Both the position numbers and the translations under genes were made by a program. A stretch of 5,676 bases of DNA from a bacterium TMED6 (GTDB taxonomy: Bacteria > Fidelibacterota > Marinisomatia > SCGC-AAA003-L08 > D37C17), in contig NHBL01000013.1 of assembly GCA_002167465.1 (NCBI GenBank), positions 59,812 to 65,487 on the forward strand, given 5' to 3'. The notes below the pieces were generated by a model. That model saw only the letters and a list, made by a program, of their open reading frames with translations, did no database searches and was not told where the DNA came from. The first letter of the stretch is position 1, and every line of letters starts with the position of its first letter. Below, piece by piece: positions 1 through 5,193 of this stretch.

Positions 1-1
1 T

Positions 2-1141
2 CAACAAAGTACAAATAGCTTAATGGGGCTTTTGCAGTCTCAAATTAAATATATAATACTAATTGTTATGTGTGATACTTTTAATTTTAGAATTATTGAT
101 ATTTTAAGAATTAAAAATAATGCGATTTATTATATGATGGGTCAGATTTGTGGTGTTATTACAACATTATACTTATCAATCCATTATGTAAAAAATGAAT
201 TAATGGGCTTAGAGGGTGCATTATTAGCATTGCTATATGGTGGATTAGTAACCTTAATAATTTTTATTCCTGTATTAATACAAAATTTAAATTTTTCTTT
301 ATTTTCAAAATCACAACTTTACAAATTAGTTAATTTAGGAATTAGATTTTTCCCAGCTGCAATATTCTTTATGTTTATGACTTTGCTAGATCGATATCTA
401 TTAAAATTTTTATTAGAAAGTCCAATTGATAATCCTGAGTATGTTAATAATTTAATTGGCACCTATTCTGTAGGAGCAAAATTAGCAAGCATTCCATTAT
501 TTATGATTAATGCCTTTAATTTAGGTTGGCAACCTTTTTATTTGAGTAATGGAAATACAGAATTAGCTCGTAAAAGATATGAATCAGTTGGAACTATATT
601 TATTATTTTTACACTTAGTATATCATGGTTTGTAGGTATTGCAATTCCTGTAATTGCAAATTTAAATTTACCCATTGGAAACATGCCACTAATTGGGAAA
701 ACATATTCTGGATTTAATGAAATTATACCTATTATGCTATTGTCACATGTGTTTTATGCTTTATATATCATTCATATGCCATCTATTTATTTATGTAATA
801 AACAAAATTGGTCTCCTATATTTAGAGTCTGTGGTGCAATTACTAATGTTTTATTAAATATTATTTTAATTCCAATATATGAGATTAAAGGCGCTGCTAT
901 TGCTACCGCATTAAGCTACGGTATTATGTTTTTATTTTTGTTTTATAAAAACAGCAATTGGATGCCTATCAAACTAAATTGGCAAGATATTATATTATTA
1001 ATGATGCTTATTTCAATCTCTATCATATGTTTTATAGCAAAAATATATATGCAATATTATCTAATGGTTGGAACTTTAATATATATCGTTTATTTAATAT
1101 ATAAGCACGGAATGAAAAATTTAATTTCACTATTTAAATAG
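2..1141 (+). CDS. Wzx-type polysaccharide flippase, 5'-truncated by window edge
   Basis: Integral inner-membrane transporter of the PST/MATE-like (MOP) superfamily, expected to flip a lipid-linked oligosaccharide from the cytoplasmic to the periplasmic face. The frame is open back to base 2, so the ATG at 23 is internal and the true start is upstream. 379 residues are visible against roughly 480 usual for the family, so about 100 N-terminal residues (some three to four helices) are missing. Counting from the first visible codon, about ten hydrophobic helices can be seen. Family-typical patterns are DRYLL at 130-134 in the helix after a polar linker, TYSVGAKLASI at 154-164, a NAFNLGWQPF stretch near 170-179, and IPIYEIKGAAIATALSYG at 290-307, matching the 'IP-x-x-G-x-x-GAA-x-AT' signature of flippases. 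The stop is six bases before the next gene, implying one transcript. The Wzx assignment is firm at family level; the transported glycan is unknown. Confidence 0.88.
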   Translation, partial: QQSTNSLMGLLQSQIKYIILIVMCDTFNFRIIDILRIKNNAIYYMMGQICGVITTLYLSIHYVKNELMGLEGALLALLYGGLVTLIIFIPVLIQNLNFSLFSKSQLYKLVNLGIRFFPAAIFFMFMTLLDRYLLKFLLESPIDNPEYVNNLIGTYSVGAKLASIPLFMINAFNLGWQPFYLSNGNTELARKRYESVGTIFIIFTLSISWFVGIAIPVIANLNLPIGNMPLIGKTYSGFNEIIPIMLLSHVFYALYIIHMPSIYLCNKQNWSPIFRVCGAITNVLLNIILIPIYEIKGAAIATALSYGIMFLFLFYKNSNWMPIKLNWQDIILLMMLISISIICFIAKIYMQYYLMVGTLIYIVYLIYKHGMKNLISLFK

Positions 1142-1147
1142 ATTTAT

Positions 1148-2065
1148 ATGAACAAGCCTGATATATCAGTAATCTTACCAACATTTAATCGTGGTAATAT
1201 AGTTAATCATGCAATTGATTCAATATTAAATCAAACATTTAATAATTTAGAGCTAATCATAATAAATGATGCATCTACAGATAATACTGAACAAATCTTA
1301 AATGAATATCAAAAAAAAGATCCACGAATTAAAATCATAAATAATCAACAAAATTATGGATGTGCACAATCTCGTAATATTGGATTGAAATATATAAACG
1401 CTAACACTATAGCATTTATGGATGACGATGATCAATATGTTGATACTGAAACATTAAATTGTCTCTATAATCAACTTCTAAACGATGATGCTGATATTGT
1501 AATAAGTGATTATGAGGTAAATGGTGAGATTAGAAATATGAATAAATTTGGTAAAAATTTTATATTTAACATCTCTGTTCAGCCTGGTCCATTTTTACAA
1601 TGTATATTGATTAAAAAAACTCTTATTAAAAAAAACAATCTTTCTTTTGATTCTAAGGCTACCCCAAGTGAAGATTGGGAATTTTTTATTACACTAGCAA
1701 AAACTAATCCAGTAGTCACCTATTGTAAATATAATAGTTTTATATGGCAATTAAATCAAAATAGTCAGTCTATTAATTTTTTGAAAGAAGCACAGTCTTT
1801 AGCATATATTTGTGATAAACATTATCAACAGATGGTAAAAAATATAGGTAAAAAATTAATGAGTAATCATTATCGACGTATTGCAAGAGTGTATGAAAAA
1901 ACAGAATCAATAAATCAAATCAATACTTTTTATAAAAAAGCTTTTCAACAGTACCCTTATTCAATCAAAAATATTTTTTATGTGTTGATGGTCATTATAA
2001 GTTATAACAATACTAAGTTTATCATTAATTGGATGCGAAAAATAAGGGGTATGACTAATGCATAA
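1148..2065 (+). CDS. GT2-family glycosyltransferase (GT-A fold)
   Basis: Predicted cytoplasmic, inverting sugar transferase that adds one residue from a nucleotide sugar to the growing lipid-linked glycan. The 305-residue protein shows the GT-A order of motifs: PTFNR at 11-15, the nucleotide-binding NDASTD at 40-45, NYGCAQSRNIG at 69-79, the metal-binding DXD region MDDDD at 91-95, and SEDWEF at 174-179, where D176 fits the catalytic-base position of the family. The C-terminal third (about 200-305) is basic and amphipathic, plausibly membrane-associated, with a hydrophobic stretch near 275-290. No clear Shine-Dalgarno sequence precedes the ATG, which follows the flippase stop by six bases, so translation probably depends on coupling. 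It overlaps the next gene by 8 bases. The family is clear; donor and acceptor sugars cannot be read from sequence. Confidence 0.9.
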   Translation: MNKPDISVILPTFNRGNIVNHAIDSILNQTFNNLELIIINDASTDNTEQILNEYQKKDPRIKIINNQQNYGCAQSRNIGLKYINANTIAFMDDDDQYVDTETLNCLYNQLLNDDADIVISDYEVNGEIRNMNKFGKNFIFNISVQPGPFLQCILIKKTLIKKNNLSFDSKATPSEDWEFFITLAKTNPVVTYCKYNSFIWQLNQNSQSINFLKEAQSLAYICDKHYQQMVKNIGKKLMSNHYRRIARVYEKTESINQINTFYKKAFQQYPYSIKNIFYVLMVIISYNNTKFIINWMRKIRGMTNA

Positions 2066-3164
2066 AAAGGTGGTAATTGTTTTTTGGGGACATCCTTTAT
2101 ATGATGGCCGCTGCATGAATATGCTAAACCAGTTAAATGAGAAAACCTATCAAATATCTATTTTAGGTGTAGGTTCAAAAAAAGAAACATTCAATTATAA
2201 GGGAATACAAATTGAATTGCTTGATAATAAAAAATTGGATAATTCCATCACAAAATATTTTAAATTTTTTTATTATGTCAAAAAATTTATTAATAGATTA
2301 AAGCCTGACGTTATAATTACATCAGACTTATATTCAATGGTTCCTGTTGCGCAAAACACAAAAAAAAATCAATCAAAAATCATATATGATTCAAGGGAAT
2401 TATATACTCAGTTAGCTGGATTAGTTAATAGGCCTATGATTCAGAAATTATGGTCTTGGTATGAGAAAAAAAATATTTCTAAAGTAAATTGTGTGCTTGC
2501 AAATGCAGAAATAGATCAAACATACTTACATACACTATATCCAGATGTGCGCATTGAGTTGATTAAAAATCTTCCTGGAAAGTCTTTCTTTAAATCAAAA
2601 AAAATGGATTTAAAAAAAATATTATGTTTAAATGAAAAACAAAAAATATTTATATATCAAGGTAAGTTTCACAATGGTCGTGGTATTCGTTTTACAATAA
2701 AATGTATGAGTTCTTTAAAAGAAACTGTATTAGTACTAATTGGCGATGGGCCAATGAAAGAAGAATATATAAACTTTGCTAAAAAATATAAAATGGAAGG
2801 TCGTATTTTTTTTATAGATGCCGTACCATATGAAGAGTTAGCAAATTTTTCTAGTAGTGCATATGTGGGTCTGAGTTTAATTCAGCCAATTTCAAAAAGT
2901 TATGAAAATGCATTACCAAATAAATTGTTTGAATATGCTGTCTCTGGCATACCTATAATTTGCTCAAACTTAGAAGCTATGAATGAAATGGTCTCACACT
3001 ATAATTGTGGTATTGCTATATCACCTTCAAGTGAAAATGAGTTTGTCAATGCATATCAAATGATTTGTAATAATTACGATGAATATATTTTAGATGAAGT
3101 TAAACAAACTGATTTATTGTGGAATACTCAAAATAAACATTTAATAGATATAATCAATGAATAA
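2058..3164 (+). CDS. GT4-family glycosyltransferase (GT-B fold)
   Basis: Predicted retaining glycosyltransferase of the GT4 family, adding a sugar to the lipid-linked intermediate. The 368-residue protein has two Rossmann-like halves. The N-terminal acceptor domain begins KKVVIVFWGHP with the glycine-containing loop DGR near 16-18 and contains DSRELY at 111-116. The C-terminal nucleotide-sugar domain contains IYQGKFHNGRG at 199-209, LIGDGP at 227-232 and the donor-binding segment NALPNKLFEYAVSGIPII at 284-301. E292 corresponds to the conserved glutamate of the E-x7-E motif; the first glutamate is not at the canonical spacing (E283 is the nearest), as in the 'LPNKLFEY' subgroup. A GGGG-containing Shine-Dalgarno (AAGGGG, 2044-2049) sits 8 bases before this ATG and supports the start, inside the end of the preceding gene. 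The start codon lies in the 8-base overlap, and the 3' end overlaps the next gene by another 8 bases. Confidence 0.9.
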   Translation: MHKKVVIVFWGHPLYDGRCMNMLNQLNEKTYQISILGVGSKKETFNYKGIQIELLDNKKLDNSITKYFKFFYYVKKFINRLKPDVIITSDLYSMVPVAQNTKKNQSKIIYDSRELYTQLAGLVNRPMIQKLWSWYEKKNISKVNCVLANAEIDQTYLHTLYPDVRIELIKNLPGKSFFKSKKMDLKKILCLNEKQKIFIYQGKFHNGRGIRFTIKCMSSLKETVLVLIGDGPMKEEYINFAKKYKMEGRIFFIDAVPYEELANFSSSAYVGLSLIQPISKSYENALPNKLFEYAVSGIPIICSNLEAMNEMVSHYNCGIAISPSSENEFVNAYQMICNNYDEYILDEVKQTDLLWNTQNKHLIDIINE

Positions 3165-3903
3165 ACTAGTATCAATAATCATAACGACTTATAATCGTTT
3201 AGAGCTTTTACAAAAAGCTTTAAAAAGCGCACAAAAACAATCATATCAAAATATTGAAATTATTATAGTAGATAGCAGTGATAATACAGACACCCAAAAC
3301 TATATATCACAATACAAGAATATTATGTATGCTCATTCTGGAATTAATCATCCAAATGTGTTGAGAAATTTAGGCATACAATGCAGTAATGGTGAATGGA
3401 TAGCATTTTTAGATGATGATGACACCTGGAACGAAGATAAAATTAATCAGCAAGTTCAATGTTTTCAAAATAATAATATTGGATTGTGTTTTACTGGTAA
3501 AAATATTATGAATAATAAGAATCAAAAAATTAAATATAGTTATAAAAATGGAAGATTTAAATCTATTAAAAAATCTATTATGTGGGATAATTTTGTTGGT
3601 ATTACTTCTAGTATAATGATTCATAAGAGTGTCATTAAAAAAGTAGGTGACTTTGATGAATCCTTGCTAGCATTACAAGACTATGATTTTATTATTAGAG
3701 TTTGTCAAAAATTTGATGTTAAGGGTGTTAATAAAGCTTTAGTCAATTATAAATATAATCATGATAATAAACAGATATCACAAAGTTATTTAAACTTTTT
3801 AGATGCTTGTAAAATTCTTATCAAAAAATATCCAAATAGTTATTTATTAAAATTTGGATTATGGAAATTAAAAATAAAACGAAGGGTTAAAAAATATATA
3901 TGA
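3157..3903 (+). CDS. Second GT2-family glycosyltransferase (GT-A fold)
   Basis: Cytoplasmic or membrane-peripheral inverting glycosyltransferase of the same broad family as the gene at 1148-2065, but not a recent duplicate: it is shorter (248 residues) and differs outside the motifs. It shows TYNR at 11-14, VDSSD at 38-42, the HPNVLRNLGI acceptor-side segment at 65-74, LDDDD at 85-89 as the DXD metal site, and LQDYDFIIRV at 173-182 as the expected catalytic-base region. A tyrosine/histidine segment ending QIS (about 198-208) resembles the 'H...QxS' pattern of many GT2 enzymes. The C-terminus is very basic (KLKIKRRVKK, 237-246), consistent with binding the inner membrane surface. There is no recognisable Shine-Dalgarno; the start lies 8 bases inside the previous gene, so reinitiation or coupling is likely. 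Its TGA stop overlaps the next ATG (ATGA). Confidence 0.9.
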   Translation: MNKLVSIIITTYNRLELLQKALKSAQKQSYQNIEIIIVDSSDNTDTQNYISQYKNIMYAHSGINHPNVLRNLGIQCSNGEWIAFLDDDDTWNEDKINQQVQCFQNNNIGLCFTGKNIMNNKNQKIKYSYKNGRFKSIKKSIMWDNFVGITSSIMIHKSVIKKVGDFDESLLALQDYDFIIRVCQKFDVKGVNKALVNYKYNHDNKQISQSYLNFLDACKILIKKYPNSYLLKFGLWKLKIKRRVKKYI

Positions 3904-4508
3904 ATAAAAATATTATGACATTTGATGAGTGGGCCATTTTAGGTAAAGATGAAGGCATGGAGCGTGGTCATCATAATTCAGTAGAGCATATGTTTAAAAT
4001 AATTGAAAAGAAAAATTATAAAAACTATTCTGCTATTGATTATGGATGTGGTAATGGTTGGGTAGTACGAAAATTTAAGGAATCCTCGCTTTGCAAAGAT
4101 GCCCACGGTTTAGATGGTGCTCAACATATGATTAAAAAAGCTAAACAAAAAGATCCTAAAGGTGTGTATTTTAATGATAATATTGAGAACTGGAACCCTA
4201 ATCAAAAATATGACATTGTCTTTTCCATGGAAACATTATATTATTTTAATGCACCAGAAACTATTATAAATAAAATTTTTGAAAAAGTTTTAAATGATAA
4301 TGGTACATTTATTATGGGCATTGATCATTACGCTGAAAATCCAGACTCTTTAAATTGGGGTACGCAGTTTAATTTGAATATTACTACACTATCAATTAAT
4401 GATTGGAAATTACTATTTAAAAATGCTGGTTTTAATAATATAGTTTATAAACAAGTTGAACAAAAAGATAGTTGGAATGGTACTCTAATTATTCATGGAA
4501 CTAAATAA
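3900..4508 (+). CDS. Class I SAM-dependent methyltransferase
   Basis: 202-residue soluble methyltransferase with a Rossmann fold. Motif I, AIDYGCGNGW at 45-54, binds S-adenosylmethionine; D72 in GLDGAQHMI (70-78) is the acidic residue expected to hold the ribose hydroxyls; DIVFSMETLYYF at 105-116 is the motif at the end of strand 4. An N-terminal FDEWA...GKDEGMERGHH segment (8-25) and the GIDHYAENPDSLNW segment (140-153) are, from memory, characteristic of an uncharacterised group with 'DEGME-x-GH' and 'G-[IM]-D-x-Y-x-EN' motifs, rather than of known glycan O-methylases. The ATG overlaps the stop of the preceding glycosyltransferase (ATGA), with a GAAGGG at 3881-3886, 13 bases upstream, which is rather far. 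A second ATG at 3915 is possible but has no better ribosome site. Substrate unknown: it could cap the polysaccharide or methylate an unrelated small molecule. Confidence 0.85.
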   Translation: MNKNIMTFDEWAILGKDEGMERGHHNSVEHMFKIIEKKNYKNYSAIDYGCGNGWVVRKFKESSLCKDAHGLDGAQHMIKKAKQKDPKGVYFNDNIENWNPNQKYDIVFSMETLYYFNAPETIINKIFEKVLNDNGTFIMGIDHYAENPDSLNWGTQFNLNITTLSINDWKLLFKNAGFNNIVYKQVEQKDSWNGTLIIHGTK

Positions 4509-4523
4509 GTTGAGTGAGATTAA

Positions 4524-5021
4524 ATGAATGTTAAAAATTTTCATTGGCAAATTTCCGAAACTTTAAATGTTAACATTAATAATGAAGAGCTTTGGAAAAT
4601 AATATCTAGCCCATCAAACTTAGAATTATTTCACCCGTTTTGTAATAAAAATCCTATAATAAACTGGCCGGGAAAAACTTCTATTGATGAAATTTATTAT
4701 TACAGTGGCCTAATCTATCAAAGAAAATTTATAAAATGGACTGAAGGTGTTGGGTATGATTTATTAATAGGCGAAAAAGATGGCCCTCAATCTTTAGTAT
4801 CATGGAAAATTCAAAATAATACTTTAACTATTACTATTTACCCCTATAAATACAATACAGGAATAAAATTAATAAAATTTATGCCCTACTCTATTTTAGT
4901 AAAGCCTCTATTAAAAAAATATATTAAGTCAGTAATGCTAGGTTTAGAATGCTTTATTAAAAATAATAAAAGAGTTCAAAAAAATCAATTTGGGTACCTT
5001 CCTTTTTTTTCAAATAAATAA
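4524..5021 (+). CDS. SRPBCC (START-like) superfamily protein, function unknown
   Basis: 165-residue protein without signal peptide or clear membrane helix. The opening pattern (a beta strand, WQISETLNVNI at 8-18, then EELWKIISSPSNLELFHPF at 21-39) is the typical start of SRPBCC ligand-binding folds, where 'vWkvIsdp' marks the first helices. It has a dense, distinctive motif block: HPFCNKNP at 37-44, NWPG at 47-50, YYYSGLIYQRKFIKW at 58-72 and GVGYDLLIG at 75-83. The alternating strands at 91-107 and the long C-terminal helix (about 122-147) complete the helix-grip layout. The fold predicts a hydrophobic pocket for a lipid, polyketide-like or aromatic ligand; neither ligand nor enzymatic role can be deduced. 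A weak GAGTGAG (4512-4518) lies five bases before the ATG. It follows the methyltransferase by 15 bases and its TAA stop forms part of the terminator stem. Confidence 0.75.
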   Translation: MNVKNFHWQISETLNVNINNEELWKIISSPSNLELFHPFCNKNPIINWPGKTSIDEIYYYSGLIYQRKFIKWTEGVGYDLLIGEKDGPQSLVSWKIQNNTLTITIYPYKYNTGIKLIKFMPYSILVKPLLKKYIKSVMLGLECFIKNNKRVQKNQFGYLPFFSNK

Positions 5022-5051
5022 AAAGGGCTACTTTCGTAGCCCTTTTTATTT
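5016..5051. terminator. Bidirectional intrinsic terminator between convergent genes
   Basis: A perfect 16-bp inverted repeat: 5016-5031 pairs with 5036-5051 around a 4-base loop (5032-5035). The GC-rich core GGGCTAC/GTAGCCC is flanked by A-runs on one side and T-runs on the other, so each strand yields a stem followed by a U-tract. On the - strand the loop reads GAAA closed by C-G, a stable tetraloop, so it should work best for RNA coming from the right; on the + strand the loop is UUUC. The left arm includes the TAA stop of the SRPBCC gene, so the polysaccharide operon ends exactly here. Confidence 0.92.
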
Positions 5052-5071
5052 AGACGTAGAGTCCGTCTAAA
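5049..5071 (-). repeat. 8-bp hairpin next to the terminator
   Basis: 5049-5056 and 5064-5071 form a perfect 8-bp inverted repeat (on the - strand TTTAGACG / CGTCTAAA) with a 7-base loop GACTCTA. It shares bases 5049-5051 with the outer end of the terminator stem, so the two stems abut and compete for three base pairs. On the - strand a GGA (5064-5062) sits at the stem-loop boundary. Function unknown; most simply a second structured element at the 3' end of the - strand transcript. Confidence 0.6.
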
Positions 5072-5091
5072 CCCTTGATGTAAGTTATTAA

Positions 5092-5136
5092 GGTTACAGC
5101 ATTCCTCCGCTATAAAATAACTCCAAGGCTGTAACC
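5092..5136 (-). repeat. 9-bp inverted repeat enclosing a purine-rich loop
   Basis: GGTTACAGC (5136-5128 on the - strand) pairs perfectly with GCTGTAACC (5100-5092), leaving a 27-base loop. The loop carries the TAG stop of the small reading frame and a second ribosome-site-like GGAGG. A 9-bp match this close is not expected often by chance in so short a region, and with the adjacent hairpin it suggests a structured RNA. There are no flanking direct repeats or other insertion-sequence hallmarks. Confidence 0.5.
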
Positions 5137-5160
5137 GTTACTTAAATACATCGTATTCAA
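5110..5160 (-). CDS. Candidate 16-residue small ORF with TTG start
   Basis: The frame TTG...TAG would encode (M)NTMYLSNGYSLGVIL. The reason to take it seriously is the near-perfect ribosome site six bases upstream of the TTG. The same frame also opens at an ATG at 5178-5176, giving 22 residues, but that ATG has no ribosome site and itself overlaps the Shine-Dalgarno; an ATG at 5151 would give 13 residues with a 15-base spacing. The peptide has no charged residue, is moderately hydrophobic at its C-terminal end and matches nothing I recognise. Its last eight codons lie in the left arm and loop of the 5092-5136 hairpin, so ribosomes would open that structure. It could equally be a chance frame inside a noncoding RNA. 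Confidence 0.3.
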   Translation of the reverse strand: MNTMYLSNGYSLGVIL

Positions 5161-5166
5161 TTGATT

Positions 5167-5175
5167 ACCTCCTTT
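5167..5175 (-). promoter_or_regulatory. Very strong Shine-Dalgarno sequence
   Basis: On the - strand this reads AAAGGAGGT, the extended complement of the conserved 16S rRNA 3' end. Six bases separate it from the TTG at 5160. No other gene in the window has a ribosome site of comparable strength, which is what singles out this small frame. Confidence 0.55.
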
Positions 5176-5193
5176 CATGTTTGTTAAAAAAAA

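Noticed and set aside
23..25. ATG as the start of the flippase
   Set aside because: The frame is open upstream to base 2, the protein from here would lack about 100 family residues, and no ribosome site precedes it.
3409..3624. 71-codon open frame on the - strand inside the second GT2 gene
   Set aside because: It lies wholly opposite a well-supported glycosyltransferase, begins with no ribosome site and has a composition that mirrors the AT-rich sense strand; it is a shadow frame.
5003..5010. Run of eight T near the end of the SRPBCC gene, and a run of eight A at 1311-1318 in the first GT2 gene, as phase-variation tracts
   Set aside because: Runs of this length are expected in DNA this AT-rich, both genes are intact, and the T-run would alter only the last few residues.
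5094..5108. Two-codon minigene ATG-CTG-TAA after GGAGG on the - strand
   Set aside because: Only one base separates the ribosome-site-like motif from the ATG, which is too close for initiation.
5049..5136. Hairpins as a transcription attenuator for a downstream gene
   Set aside because: On the - strand nothing downstream of the terminator is encoded in the same direction, so there is no gene to attenuate within the window.
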